Positions 35,447 through 45,515 of a DNA stretch of 64,000 nt are shown one piece after another. The stretch is from NCBI GenBank assembly GCA_013138735.1, contig WTCE01000023.1:1-64000 (forward strand). The letters run 5' to 3'. A program made the translations under genes and the position numbers. Under the pieces are notes generated by a model that made no database searches, was not told the DNA's origin, and saw only the letters and a list, made by a program, of their open reading frames with translations. Source of the DNA: Crocinitomix sp. Lineage in GTDB: Bacteria > Bacteroidota > Bacteroidia > Flavobacteriales_D > Crocinitomicaceae. Position 1 is the first letter of the stretch, and every line of letters starts with the position of its first letter.

Positions 35447-38400
35447 TTATTGAATCCGAATTCCCATCATACAAATATCATCCGTTTGATCGTGGTCCTG
35501 TTTCCAACCTGTCATAGCTTCATTTACGAATGCATACTGTTCATCCATTGGTTTGGTATAGATATCACTAAACATGGCTTGCATTCTGCGGTAAGTAAAC
35601 TTTTTATAACGTTCTCCACCAAACTGATCAGGAAGGCCGTCAGAAGTTAAGTAAATAACGTCCCCTTTTTGGATTTCAATTTCCGTATTGGTATACGAAT
35701 TTGAAATTTCATACTCGGCACTAATACCAACTTTATCCCCTTTCAGCACTATTAACTCATCATCTTGAATAAGATACAATGAATTGTTTGCACCAGAAAA
35801 CTCGAGAATATTGGTTTTTAAATCGATACTACACAAGGCTAAATCCATTCCATCAAATAAGTCAGCTTTACGATCTCCCGTTTGTCCAAAAGCCAATGAA
35901 AGTCCAACTTGAAGGAAATTAAGAATTTGTGACGGAACAGTAATTCCCTTTTCATTTACAGCTTGATCCAGCAAATTCCGTCCAATAATACTCATCATTG
36001 CGCCTGGAACGCCATGCCCCGTACAATCGACAACAGCAAATAATATTTTTGATTGCGTTCTGTCTACCCAATAAAAATCGCCACTAACAATATCTTTAGG
36101 TTTGAAATAAACGAAAGACTCAGGCAGTAGCTGCTGCATAAACGTCTTATCCGGCAAAATTCCTTTTTGCAATCGTTTGGCATAATTAATACTTGCCGTA
36201 ATATCATTGTTCTTTTGAACCAATTCTTCAGTTCTTAACTTCACTTTAGACTCCAGCGTATTATAGAGTTCAGCATTGTCAATTACAGTTCCTATATATG
36301 ATGCTAAGGTTTTTAAAATATCTAAATGATAGGGTTGATAAGCATTCATCTTGAAGCTTTGAATGGTAATGACCCCGATCATCTTATTTTCGACTATCAT
36401 AGGGTAAAAAAGGAGTGAATTTGGCATTTCTCCACTTGGTACCATTATTTTGCTCACATACTTATGACTTTCTTGCAAATTGTCATTAATGAAAACTTCT
36501 TTTCTCTTTTCAATGCACCATACGCTATAATTATCTTTTTCATCCATTGAAATTCTAATCGGCTCGTGCCTTATGCCTTTTTCAATCGAGTATTTATAAA
36601 AAACAGTATTTTTTTCTTCTTCATAAATCCGGACAGAGAACATTTCGGCGTCCATTAATTGACCTACTCTTTCATATAATTCATCAAAAATTTCATCCAA
36701 ATCTAAGGTTGACGAAACCAATTGCCCTATTTCACTTAATAAACGTGTATTAAAATAATTCACCTCCAGCTCCTCTTTTTGCAAACTCACTTCTTTGGTT
36801 CGTTTGCTAATGCTCTCCTCCATTGTTTCGTACAGACTCGCATTTTCCATTGCAATGGCGACAAAACTGGCTAAACTTCGAATAAGGTTAATTTGATACT
36901 CATCATAAGCATCTTCATTAAAACTTTGAACGGTAATTACGCCAATTGTTTTTCCTTTTAGAATTAATGGGAGATAAACAGTAGAAATAGTTTGATCACC
37001 TGCCACTGGCGCCACATTTTCCACATCCGGCACATAATCATTAATCTGTGTAACGAAATTGCTAATTATTATTTCACGTGATTCTCTAAAACAGATAACA
37101 CCTAATCGCGTATTATCAGTCATATCAAAACCAAAATTTGCCAATGGCTTGCCATTCTCAAGAACTTGCGGGAAAACTAATCGCGTTTGCTCTTTATTCG
37201 GTATCGCAATACCAAATACGTTTGCATCCATTAGTTTATTAATGTTTCCGTATACTTTGTTTATAATATCGGTTACCGAGTGGGTAGAGGTTATTTGCAT
37301 CCCTATCTCACTCAATAAACTTGCGTTCATGTGTGTTTTACTTAAAGATTCCTCAACACCTTTTTGTTCTGAGATATCACGGGTTACAACGCTATAACCG
37401 CTTATGTGACCAGTTAATTCGTCAATTTTTGGTCGCGCTCTTTGACCAACCCACAAAATTTCACCGTCAATTGTTTTCGTTGGAAATTCAATATAAGAAT
37501 TCAATTCTTTCTCTTTGAATTGCTTTTCATAGAAAAGCTTCACTCTTTCCTTATGATCTTCTGGTATTAATTCAACAAAGTTCATCCTGGTTAATTCCGT
37601 TTTAGAATAACCTAAATTTTCAGACATTACGTCATTCACAAAAATAAATTCACCTTTCAGATTGATTTCAAAAATCATATCAGTCGACCCCTCAACCAGG
37701 TCAGAATATTGCGCCTCTAGTAGTTTTATTTTGGTAATGTCCGTTGCAACGCTTATGTACTTAATTACATCACCGTCATCTGAAAATACTGGCGAAACAT
37801 TGAAAGAAATCCAATAGGTAGAATTTGTAATGCGGTTCGTACTTTCTACTTCTGCTGTAAAGGGTTCCTCTGATTTATAGCTGTTTAATAGATCTTCCTT
37901 TTCTTGTTCGCTCAATAAGGGGCCATTGTATACATCAATAGGGCTTTTTCCTATAATTGAGTCAGCACTCAATCCTGACATCTCGGTGAAACTATCGTTT
38001 ACCCATATCACTTGAGCGTCAGCATTAAAAATCACGATTGAATTAGTAGTATTACTTGCAACTAATGAAAGTTCCTTTAATTCTTCCGCAACCTTTGCTT
38101 GTTCGGTAATGTCATGTGAAATAATAATGTATCGATCCAAATCACCATTATCTTTTAAAATTGGAGAAATATGTAATCGAGTTAAAAAGGCTTGTTTATT
38201 TTTAGCGTATTGCGTTAGGTTGATTTCAAATGCCAATTTCTCTTTAAAAATACGCTCATTAATTTCAGTCACCTTTTTTAAACCCGTAAGTTCACCTCCT
38301 AAAAGTTCGTAAGGCGTTCTATTAATGGCTTCAAATTTCAAAAAGCCAAACTTCTTTTCAAAAGCACTGTTCACCCACTCTATTCGATCGTCGTTACCAA

Positions 38401-39709
38401 CGATCATAACCATTTGCTCAATATTTGCTGCTACAATGGAGAGTTTTTGCAATTGTTCTTGTTGTTGTTCCAATTGTTTAAACAACTTGTTTCCCTTCAT
38501 CAATCTACGATAGAGTAAAAATAGAAAAACGAACGTCACTAAAAGTCCAATTGTTATTGCATAGATGAGCAATTGATCATTTTCAGACTCTAGGTCTTTC
38601 GCTCTTAATTCACTTTCAGTTTTAACTTGCTCACGTTCTCGTGTCACTTTATCCACTTCAGTTTCGAAGTTCTCCCTTTGGCTTCCCTGTTCTGTTTCAT
38701 ACAATGAATCCTTCAATGCATGATACTGCGTAAGGAAATTATTCGCTTCCTCATAATCTCCGTTTTGTTGGTGCGCATTTGCTAGTACTTCAAAATTTTC
38801 TAATTTTTCTTTAATAAGGTTTTTATCAATAGCAGTTTGCAGTCCCAATTCGGCATGTGTAATTGCTTGCTTATAATTTCCACTAATAATTTTAAGATTA
38901 CCACAATAGGCGTTTGAAGAGGAAATTAAGCTATAATCTTCTATCTCTAATGATTTTTTATGGGCATCATTGGCAAAATTCTCTGCCATGACCAAATTAT
39001 CTTGCAGCAAAAAGTATTTAGATATAGAAATTAAGTTAGCCGGTGTTGAATGTCTAAATTCGTTTTTAGTCTCATAGTTCAAAACTGTTTCAAAATAGTA
39101 AAGCCCTAAAGTGGTGTCGCCTGTTTCTAATAAAACTGATCCCAATTCACCATAAATTTCGGTAGTTGCTTCGCTATTATTCGTAGCACTCCCCAAATCA
39201 ATAGCACTTAAATAATACCGAACGGCTTGATTATATTGCTTATTGAGTTGATAGGAATGACCAATGTTTTGCAATACGCGCAACTCCATCTCTTTATCAT
39301 CAATAGCTAAGGCCAGTTTAATGGCTCTATCAAAATATTCAAAACCATCAGATACATGTATGCCATTTGCAATTTTAAGCTCTCCCAAACGATTAGAAGC
39401 AAAGAGTTCTCCCTTTTTATAGCTTATTTTTTTCGAAAGATTAAGTGACAGCTGTGCGTATTCTGTTGCTCTTGTTCTATCATAGATAGAGTATGCTTCT
39501 GAAATTTGATAGAGAACATCTGCCTTTTCCTCACCTTGGTCAAGGACAGAAAGACGCATAATGAGCGAATCAATTACTTGCCCATTTGATGAATTTTGAG
39601 CAGCAGTTGTGTGTGAAAATAAAACTACCACAAAACCTAACAAAAGGAACCTGCTACGTAGCCGATTTACAGCGTGCAATTTAACATGTTGATTGGGGTG
39701 GTTGGTCAC
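35447..39709 (-). CDS. TPR-PAS-GAF-SpoIIE phosphatase signalling protein
   Basis: A 1420-residue membrane signalling protein starting at GTG 39709. The order is: signal-like N-terminus (about 18-37), periplasmic TPR repeats (about 50-335), a coiled coil, one TM helix at about 378-398 (AITIGLLVTFVFLFLLY), three PAS domains (about 420-800, each followed by a PAC-type segment such as ISHDITEQAK, VATDITKIK and VTRDISEQK), two GAF domains (about 815-960 and 1010-1160), and a C-terminal SpoIIE/PP2C-like serine phosphatase (about 1190-1420) with VDCTGHGVPGAMMSIIG and DGMDLALCSID. Such proteins dephosphorylate anti-sigma antagonists in response to signals. It contains no histidine kinase domain. Alone on its strand. 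Confidence 0.88.
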   Translation of the reverse strand: MTNHPNQHVKLHAVNRLRSRFLLLGFVVVLFSHTTAAQNSSNGQVIDSLIMRLSVLDQGEEKADVLYQISEAYSIYDRTRATEYAQLSLNLSKKISYKKGELFASNRLGELKIANGIHVSDGFEYFDRAIKLALAIDDKEMELRVLQNIGHSYQLNKQYNQAVRYYLSAIDLGSATNNSEATTEIYGELGSVLLETGDTTLGLYYFETVLNYETKNEFRHSTPANLISISKYFLLQDNLVMAENFANDAHKKSLEIEDYSLISSSNAYCGNLKIISGNYKQAITHAELGLQTAIDKNLIKEKLENFEVLANAHQQNGDYEEANNFLTQYHALKDSLYETEQGSQRENFETEVDKVTREREQVKTESELRAKDLESENDQLLIYAITIGLLVTFVFLFLLYRRLMKGNKLFKQLEQQQEQLQKLSIVAANIEQMVMIVGNDDRIEWVNSAFEKKFGFLKFEAINRTPYELLGGELTGLKKVTEINERIFKEKLAFEINLTQYAKNKQAFLTRLHISPILKDNGDLDRYIIISHDITEQAKVAEELKELSLVASNTTNSIVIFNADAQVIWVNDSFTEMSGLSADSIIGKSPIDVYNGPLLSEQEKEDLLNSYKSEEPFTAEVESTNRITNSTYWISFNVSPVFSDDGDVIKYISVATDITKIKLLEAQYSDLVEGSTDMIFEINLKGEFIFVNDVMSENLGYSKTELTRMNFVELIPEDHKERVKLFYEKQFKEKELNSYIEFPTKTIDGEILWVGQRARPKIDELTGHISGYSVVTRDISEQKGVEESLSKTHMNASLLSEIGMQITSTHSVTDIINKVYGNINKLMDANVFGIAIPNKEQTRLVFPQVLENGKPLANFGFDMTDNTRLGVICFRESREIIISNFVTQINDYVPDVENVAPVAGDQTISTVYLPLILKGKTIGVITVQSFNEDAYDEYQINLIRSLASFVAIAMENASLYETMEESISKRTKEVSLQKEELEVNYFNTRLLSEIGQLVSSTLDLDEIFDELYERVGQLMDAEMFSVRIYEEEKNTVFYKYSIEKGIRHEPIRISMDEKDNYSVWCIEKRKEVFINDNLQESHKYVSKIMVPSGEMPNSLLFYPMIVENKMIGVITIQSFKMNAYQPYHLDILKTLASYIGTVIDNAELYNTLESKVKLRTEELVQKNNDITASINYAKRLQKGILPDKTFMQQLLPESFVYFKPKDIVSGDFYWVDRTQSKILFAVVDCTGHGVPGAMMSIIGRNLLDQAVNEKGITVPSQILNFLQVGLSLAFGQTGDRKADLFDGMDLALCSIDLKTNILEFSGANNSLYLIQDDELIVLKGDKVGISAEYEISNSYTNTEIEIQKGDVIYLTSDGLPDQFGGERYKKFTYRRMQAMFSDIYTKPMDEQYAFVNEAMTGWKQDHDQTDDICMMGIRIQ

Positions 39710-39786
39710 AATACTTAAAGATAATTAAATATTCAAGTTATCCTTGCAATAAGCGGTCTTTTTGAACCTATATTCTGTAAAAAAAG

Positions 39787-39815
39787 AAAACCGTCAGCCT
39801 AAGGCTGACGGTTTC
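39787..39815. terminator. Terminator after rplI (CCGTCAGCC stem)
   Basis: CCGTCAGCC-TAA-GGCTGACGG is a perfect 9-bp stem with TTTTCTTTTTTT following on the minus strand. It ends the rpsF-rpsR-rplI operon. Almost the same stem occurs at 50816-50846. Confidence 0.85.
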
Positions 39816-39846
39816 AATAATATTCAAAATTTCTTGTGTTAGGAAT

Positions 39847-40293
39847 TTACTCTCCTACTACTTCGAAATTGAAACTTTGTTTTACATCTTTGTGTAAGTT
39901 AGCAATTGCTTCATACGTACCAACTTCTTTAATTGGTTCGTTAACAATTGTAACTGATTTTCTATCAATCTCAACACCTTCAACAGCTAATGCAGCAACT
40001 AAAGCAACAGTATTGATTGATCCAAAAATCTTTCCACTTTCACCAATTTTAGCAGGAACTTTAACAGTTAATCCGCTCAATTTAGCAGCAACAGCCTCAG
40101 CCGCTTCTCTAATTTGTGATTCTTTATGTGATTTTTGACGCATTACTTCTGTATGCGCTTTTTTTGCAGATTCTGTTGCTAGAGAAGCATAACCTTGAGG
40201 GATTAAGAAATTTCTTCCATATCCATTCTTTACAGTTACTACTTCGTCTTTATATCCTAGCTTGTCTACGTTCTTCTTTAATATAACTTCCAT
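39847..40293 (-). CDS. rplI: Ribosomal protein bL9
   Basis: A 148-residue bL9 of the large subunit. The N-terminal domain MEVILKKNVDKLGYKDEVVTVKNGYGRNFLIPQGYA is the family signature, then a long charged helix, then a C-terminal domain ending in EVVGE. It is the last gene of a ribosomal operon rpsF-rpsR-rplI that runs on the minus strand, with a strong terminator following. Confidence 0.97.
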   Translation of the reverse strand: MEVILKKNVDKLGYKDEVVTVKNGYGRNFLIPQGYASLATESAKKAHTEVMRQKSHKESQIREAAEAVAAKLSGLTVKVPAKIGESGKIFGSINTVALVAALAVEGVEIDRKSVTIVNEPIKEVGTYEAIANLHKDVKQSFNFEVVGE

Positions 40294-40323
40294 TACAAGG
40301 GAATTTTTAATTCAACATTAAAT

Positions 40324-40587
40324 TTATTTCATCAAATCCGCAACATAAGGAAGGATAGCAATGTGTCTTGCTCTTTTTACTGCCTTATTTACTTTTTTCT
40401 GAAATTTTTGAGAAGTTCCTGTTACTCTTCTCGGCAAGATTTTCCCTTGCTCATTGATAAACTTGATTAAGAAGTCAGGGTTTTTGTAATCAATGTATTT
40501 GATTCCGCTTTTCTTAAATCTACAATATTTCTCCTTTTTAATTTCAATATTAATCGGAGTTAAATATCTAATTTCTGATTGTGACAT
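40324..40587 (-). CDS. rpsR: Ribosomal protein bS18
   Basis: An 87-residue bS18 of the small ribosomal subunit, which binds with bS6. Signature: [62 protein letters not shown]. It lies 33 bases after rpsF and 30 bases before rplI, all on the minus strand. Confidence 0.97.
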   Translation of the reverse strand: MSQSEIRYLTPINIEIKKEKYCRFKKSGIKYIDYKNPDFLIKFINEQGKILPRRVTGTSQKFQKKVNKAVKRARHIAILPYVADLMK

Positions 40588-40620
40588 TTTTTAAATTCTT
40601 TTAATTAAACACTTTGTTAA

Positions 40621-40956
40621 TTATGCTTTTGCAGCTAATCGTCTTGTTTTCTCAGCGAATCTCACGTGATCAGCATCCATTCTCACGGTTAAAAATCGCA
40701 TGATGCGCTCATCACGTTTAAATGCTATCTCCAATTTTTGGATCAAGTCTCCTGGTGCTTCAAATTCAACAAGATTGTAAAAGCCGTTAGATTTTTTCTG
40801 AATTTGGTAAGCCATCTTTTTGAGGCCCCAGAATTCTTTGTGTTTAATCGCTCCTCCATTGGAGGTGATAAAATCTTCATACACTTTTACTGCTTCCTTT
40901 GTCTGTTCTTCAGACAAAACGGGAGTTAAAATGAAAACAGTTTCGTAACTATTCAT
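40621..40956 (-). CDS. rpsF: Ribosomal protein bS6
   Basis: A 111-residue bS6 of the small subunit. The frame is open upstream to 41163, but the ATG at 40956 begins the standard MNSYETVFILTPVLSEEQTK and is preceded by a promoter element at 41011. GLKKMAYQIQKKSNGFYNLVEFEA is the bS6 signature. It is the first gene of rpsF-rpsR-rplI. A hairpin at 40978-41000 lies in its leader and may be used for feedback by the bS6-bS18 pair. Confidence 0.96.
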   Translation of the reverse strand: MNSYETVFILTPVLSEEQTKEAVKVYEDFITSNGGAIKHKEFWGLKKMAYQIQKKSNGFYNLVEFEAPGDLIQKLEIAFKRDERIMRFLTVRMDADHVRFAEKTRRLAAKA

Positions 40957-40977
40957 ATATAAAATTTTAATTATGCT

Positions 40978-41000
40978 CGCCGCAACACTATGTTTTGGCG
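40978..41000 (-). promoter_or_regulatory. Leader hairpin of rpsF, possible bS6:bS18 feedback site
   Basis: On the minus strand the leader contains a CGCC/GGCG stem, a 2x2 internal loop, an AACA/TGTT stem and a 3-base loop. Autoregulation by bS6-bS18 binding to an rpsF leader is known in many bacteria. Only position and fold support it here; a full consensus match was not verified. Confidence 0.4.
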
Positions 41001-41010
41001 AATAAGTCTG

Positions 41011-41018
41011 CAAAGATA
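41011..41018 (-). promoter_or_regulatory. Promoter of rpsF-rpsR-rplI
   Basis: The minus strand reads TATCTTTG, a TAnnTTTG match, with TTTG at 41037-41040 at an 18-base spacing. The ATG of rpsF lies 54 bases downstream. Confidence 0.7.
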
Positions 41019-41174
41019 CGTTTATAAATTGAAGAACAAAGAATTTTTGAGCGATTATTCTAATGAAACATTTCACACACTTTATTTTACCGAAAACAAA
41101 AGGCGAAAACGCAGGAATAAGGCTCACGCAATCAGACAAATAATCGTTATATTTAGGAAACAAATCACCAGATT

Positions 41175-42404
41175 ATGATGAAGCCATATTGCTCAAAATT
41201 AACTCTTATTATAACTGCATTATTTTTCTTTTGCATGAATGCATCTGGACAGGAGCTTCCTCCTTGCGGAACTTCTTTATTGATGGAATCTTCAACAGGG
41301 AATGATTATTACCCTGAGGTGAACGCAATAATTGAAAATTATCAATCGGAAAAATCAGATCGATCCACTTTAGTTATCCCTATAGTTTTTCACCTTATTT
41401 ATAATACAACTGAGCAAAATATAGACGATTCATTAATTCATCAGCAAATTCAGCGCTTAAATTTGGACTTTCAAAAGCTAAATGCAGACACTATTAATAC
41501 ACCAGAAGCTTTCAAACCATTTACGGGTTCCATGGATATTGAATTTTGCCTTGCTAGAATATCGCCTGAGGGAGATATTACGAATGGTATTTTAAGAATA
41601 GCAACAGATGAAACTATCTTTCCATCTGCTACCTCTTATGATGTCCCTGATCCTGTCAAACACACGATCACTGGCGGAAGTGATGCTTGGAACACGAGTG
41701 ATTACATGAATATTTGGATTTGCAACTTAACTGGTTCCACCGCCTACACTGCTCCTCCCGGGAATTTTGTTGATCCTGCTGATGATGGAATTGTTTGTCA
41801 TTATAATCATATTGGAAATTCCGGAGTAGCACCTTATGACCTTGGTAGATCAATTGTTCATGAAATGGCACATTGGTTAGGATTGAAACATATTTGGGGA
41901 GATGATGGTGGTACCTGTGAAGGAACTGATTATATGGCCGACACACCGAATCAAGCGAATTGGACTGCAGGTTGTCCTGACTTTCCGCTTTTAGATGCTT
42001 GTACTCCAGACGGAGCGGGTGTGATGTACATGAATTATATGGACTATTCTAGAGATGATTGTCGAAACATGTTCTCTATTGCTCAGGTCTTATATATGCA
42101 ATCATTTTATGACGCCATTATGCCAACCTATTATACGATAGATAAATGTACTGTGGATGATGCTGGAATCCCTTCAGAATATGAAAAGGCTGTCGTTACC
42201 TTTTTCAACGAAACTTTAACGGTCAAATCGAACGCTATGATTTCCACCTTTAATATCTACAATCTAAATGGGCAATTGTTGGAAACTAGCAATGTCATGG
42301 GAAGTGAACATTCTGTTGCAATTCAGTATACAGGGATGTTCATTCTTGAAATCATCTATGAATCCGATCGCCCGGGTGAACGTGTAAAATTTATTATGAA
42401 TTAG
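41175..42404 (+). CDS. Secreted M43-family (pappalysin-type) metalloprotease, T9SS cargo
   Basis: A 409-residue secreted protease. A signal peptide spans about 1-26 (MNASGQ). The catalytic zinc site is HEMAHWLGLKH with HEMAH at 229-233, a metzincin HExxHxxGxxH motif, and the Met-turn is in MNYMDYSRDDC. Cys-rich segments (GGTCEGTDYMADTPNQ) are typical of M43. The C-terminal 75 residues (VKSNAMISTFNIYNLNGQLL ... VKFIMN) read as a type A T9SS sorting domain. It is alone on its strand. ATG codons at 41175 and 41178 are both possible starts. Confidence 0.9.
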   Translation: MMKPYCSKLTLIITALFFFCMNASGQELPPCGTSLLMESSTGNDYYPEVNAIIENYQSEKSDRSTLVIPIVFHLIYNTTEQNIDDSLIHQQIQRLNLDFQKLNADTINTPEAFKPFTGSMDIEFCLARISPEGDITNGILRIATDETIFPSATSYDVPDPVKHTITGGSDAWNTSDYMNIWICNLTGSTAYTAPPGNFVDPADDGIVCHYNHIGNSGVAPYDLGRSIVHEMAHWLGLKHIWGDDGGTCEGTDYMADTPNQANWTAGCPDFPLLDACTPDGAGVMYMNYMDYSRDDCRNMFSIAQVLYMQSFYDAIMPTYYTIDKCTVDDAGIPSEYEKAVVTFFNETLTVKSNAMISTFNIYNLNGQLLETSNVMGSEHSVAIQYTGMFILEIIYESDRPGERVKFIMN

Positions 42405-42513
42405 GATTAACGACAATGAATAAATAAACAAATATCAGCGTTATTTGCAACACAATTCGTTCAAATGAAGCAACAATACCTTTATTCTGAAGTATAAAAC
42501 TACACGCATATTC

Positions 42514-44496
42514 ATGAAAAAGAAACTATCAACTTTACTAATCATATTTCTTAACATAACTCATCTCGGTTATGGTCAAGTAAACGAAATTCTTATGCCA
42601 TACCTAAGCAAAGGATTGTATGGTTTCGCAAACGCGAAAGGCGAAGTTATTATTGAACCTAAATATGACCTTGTAAGTACTTTCATAGATGGTTTTGCCA
42701 AAACTTATAAGAGCGGAGATTATGAAGAAGAAGCCTATAGGTACGGACTTATAAACCAAAATGGTCAAGTATTACTTGAGCCAATCTATAGAAGTATTTC
42801 AGCATTTGATTCAAATGGACTGGCGAAAGTTGTAAAAGAGGATTATTACACTTATGGAATAATAGATAAGCAAGGGAATTGGATCGTCCCTATAGCGTAT
42901 TCTCAGGTTGATATTAAATCAGGGTTTATTCAAATTAAAGATTCAACTGGTCGGTATGCTTTGCTAGATTATGAAGGTCATACAGTTATCGATTTTAAAT
43001 TCAATTATTTTTACTTCCATAATCGACCAACAGTTGATTCAAACCTAATAATTGTTAGAGATGAAGCTCGCTATGGTTTAATTCGTTTACAAAATAATGG
43101 CTACGAAATTGTAATTGAACCTCAGTACGAGGATCTTTCTGTATTGAATAATCAACATCTTAGAGTAGCGGAAAATGAAAAGTATGGTGTCATTAATAGT
43201 GACAATGACGTTATTATTCCTTTTGAATATGATAATATTCTATTGAAGTTAAATTTCATAATTGCATATCAAAATATAGAATATGAACCAAAATTTAAAA
43301 TTGCAGAAAATAATCCGAAATATTCATATACCCGGTATACTGGTCCATTGGAAAAAGAATATGATGACGAGAACAAAATTGTTTATTATTTAGTTTCAAA
43401 AAAAGAACACAGTGAATTATTAAGTTATGATTATGATCTCAATGGAAAGGATAATAAGAAGACATTATATTCCTTATTTGACAGCACTGGCCAATCCATT
43501 CTTCCTGCTCAGTTTAACGAAATTCGAGTTCGCGACGATAATCTAATTGAAGTGAAAACGGATGAAGGAGTAAATTTGTACAACAAAAAAGGGGAACGCA
43601 TTTCATCAGATTTATTCTACTACCTTCATGAAATACACGAAGGTGCAATGGTCGCACAGCTACGTTCTGATACCAATTTACAGAAATATATAAATTACAG
43701 GAACCTTGAATGGAATCCTGAAGTGGAGTTCAAATATGGATTTGTTGACGCGACAGGGAAAATTATTGTTCCAATAATTTTTGATGATGCTCATTTGTTT
43801 AATAAAGGTATTGCTCCAGTAAAACAAAACGGTAAATGGGCTTTAGTTAATAAAAAGGGGGGATTATTATGTGACTTTAAATATGACCATGTGCAATATG
43901 CAGGTGAGAATCGCTACGCTTTTCAGCAAGGTGAACTTTGGGGATTGTTAAATTTAAATGGTCAGGAGGTTGTTCCTGCAACTTATGTCGAATATAAAAG
44001 AGCTCCCTATAAAGCCATTAAGCGTATGCCAAACCAAGCATTGACATTTAAGGATGGCGTTGCGACAATTTGTAATAAGGCACCTAGAAAAGATTTAATC
44101 AAGACTTTAATTGACACCAATGGAGTCAAATTATTTCCTTTTAAATATAATGAAATCGTTTTGGGAGAATCAGGTTTGTATCATGTGAAATTACGAGATG
44201 AAGACTTGGGTTCTGATGTTTTTGGAATTGTAGAATTAGATGATAAAGAAATCGTACCAGTGAATCAAAGAGGAATAGACTGGCTTCCAAATGAAAAATT
44301 ATTTAAAGTTTTGTCTCAAGATTATAAGTACTATTATTACAATAGAAAAGGTGAAATAGTTGATGCTCCTTATGAAATAATAGCCCGAACAGGTTTACGT
44401 GATTATAAACTGTTAGATAATGGTTTTTACTCAGCAAACAATAAAGGGCAAACAGTTTACTTTACACCAGACGGAATCCCATTGTTCGAAGAGTGA
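42514..44496 (+). CDS. Exported WG-repeat protein
   Basis: A 660-residue protein with a signal peptide at 1-21 (ending LGYGQ). It consists of about twelve WG-type repeats of roughly 30-50 residues with the pattern Y-G-(F/L/I)-(I/V)-(N/D)-x-x-G-(Q/K/E)-x-(I/V)-(I/V/L)-x-P-x-(Y/F). Examples are LYGFANAKGEVIIEPKYD, YRYGLINQNGQVLLEPIY, FKYGFVDATGKIIVPIIF and LWGLLNLNGQEVVPATY. WG repeats build beta-propeller-like or solenoid surfaces of unknown ligand. No T9SS domain was seen. The stop is 9 bases from the convergent lipoprotein gene. Confidence 0.9.
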   Translation: MKKKLSTLLIIFLNITHLGYGQVNEILMPYLSKGLYGFANAKGEVIIEPKYDLVSTFIDGFAKTYKSGDYEEEAYRYGLINQNGQVLLEPIYRSISAFDSNGLAKVVKEDYYTYGIIDKQGNWIVPIAYSQVDIKSGFIQIKDSTGRYALLDYEGHTVIDFKFNYFYFHNRPTVDSNLIIVRDEARYGLIRLQNNGYEIVIEPQYEDLSVLNNQHLRVAENEKYGVINSDNDVIIPFEYDNILLKLNFIIAYQNIEYEPKFKIAENNPKYSYTRYTGPLEKEYDDENKIVYYLVSKKEHSELLSYDYDLNGKDNKKTLYSLFDSTGQSILPAQFNEIRVRDDNLIEVKTDEGVNLYNKKGERISSDLFYYLHEIHEGAMVAQLRSDTNLQKYINYRNLEWNPEVEFKYGFVDATGKIIVPIIFDDAHLFNKGIAPVKQNGKWALVNKKGGLLCDFKYDHVQYAGENRYAFQQGELWGLLNLNGQEVVPATYVEYKRAPYKAIKRMPNQALTFKDGVATICNKAPRKDLIKTLIDTNGVKLFPFKYNEIVLGESGLYHVKLRDEDLGSDVFGIVELDDKEIVPVNQRGIDWLPNEKLFKVLSQDYKYYYYNRKGEIVDAPYEIIARTGLRDYKLLDNGFYSANNKGQTVYFTPDGIPLFEE

Positions 44497-44505
44497 AAGA
44501 ATACA

Positions 44506-45369
44506 TCATTTCGAATAAAAACAATGGGGAACTTTTCCCATTTGATAACGCATTCTTAAAACGCTATAATCATAGGCTTTGTCATTTGTAATTCCGTAAA
44601 GCCGTAATAAATAATAATTCCCTTCTAAATATTCAGAAAACTGACCTGCATTGACCATAGAAATTGTATTTCTTAAATCCAAATAGTCATCCTCATAGAT
44701 TGATTCACCCGCTATGATCGCAGCAAATAATTGATACTCGTATTGCTCAATCTTTGGAAAACAATCTGTTGCAATTTCCCAATCTTCTGAGAGGCATTCT
44801 TTACTTTCCATTATTTCCTTTTTGAGGGCTTCAATTTTTTCTTTGCTAAATGGTAAATCGAGTCGTACAGATTTATCTCGGTATACCAAATAATGATCTT
44901 CATGAATTTCAAATACATATTTTAAAATATCATGTTTAACGAACTTTATTTCCCAATCACCATTTACAGGGAAATCTGCACTCGCGATAAAAACATATTT
45001 CCCCTCTTCCAATCTTTCAATTTGGATTGCGCCCAACATTGGTGGGAAATGGATGATTATTATAGAATCATTGACATCAATTAATTGAAGCGAATAGAGA
45101 GAAGATAATTCCGTCATAGAATCTAAGTCATGGTTCAGACAGAACATCCCATCCTTCAGCTCCACCTTTAACGTATCATCAATCAATTTATCTAAAAAAG
45201 GGAATTCATATTCAGACAAAGGTTCCTCATTTGCAGTAGGATTAGATGGAATATCTTCGGCAATTCCGTCTGAACTCACAGTGAAATCCATTGTACCCAG
45301 GTCGTTCCCAGGTTTCTCTTCACAACTAGAAAGAAAGCAAACAATAAATAATAAGAAACAGTTCCTCAT
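44506..45369 (-). CDS. Lipoprotein of unknown function
   Basis: A 287-residue protein. The frame is open to 45459, but the ATG at 45369 gives a proper lipoprotein signal (MRNCFLLFIVCFLSSC, Cys16). The mature part is acidic with mixed strand and helix content; the helical C-terminal part contains the segment LRLYGITNDKAYDYSVLRMR. No family was recognised. Convergent with the WG-repeat gene. Confidence 0.7.
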   Translation of the reverse strand: MRNCFLLFIVCFLSSCEEKPGNDLGTMDFTVSSDGIAEDIPSNPTANEEPLSEYEFPFLDKLIDDTLKVELKDGMFCLNHDLDSMTELSSLYSLQLIDVNDSIIIIHFPPMLGAIQIERLEEGKYVFIASADFPVNGDWEIKFVKHDILKYVFEIHEDHYLVYRDKSVRLDLPFSKEKIEALKKEIMESKECLSEDWEIATDCFPKIEQYEYQLFAAIIAGESIYEDDYLDLRNTISMVNAGQFSEYLEGNYYLLRLYGITNDKAYDYSVLRMRYQMGKVPHCFYSK

Positions 45370-45491
45370 AGTAGTAGGTTTACATTCAAAGGTAATATGA
45401 TTCAACAGACAGCAATATAATTTGATTGGCGGTGCTGAAAAACTGTTAATAAGTAGCACCCAATTTTAGCCATTTTCTAAGCGCTTTAATT

Positions 45492-45499
45492 TATATTTG
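45492..45499 (+). promoter_or_regulatory. -7 element before dnaX
   Basis: TATATTTG (TAnnTTTG) lies 16 bases before the ATG at 45516. Confidence 0.6.
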
Positions 45500-45515
45500 T
45501 TCTTCAATATTTTCT

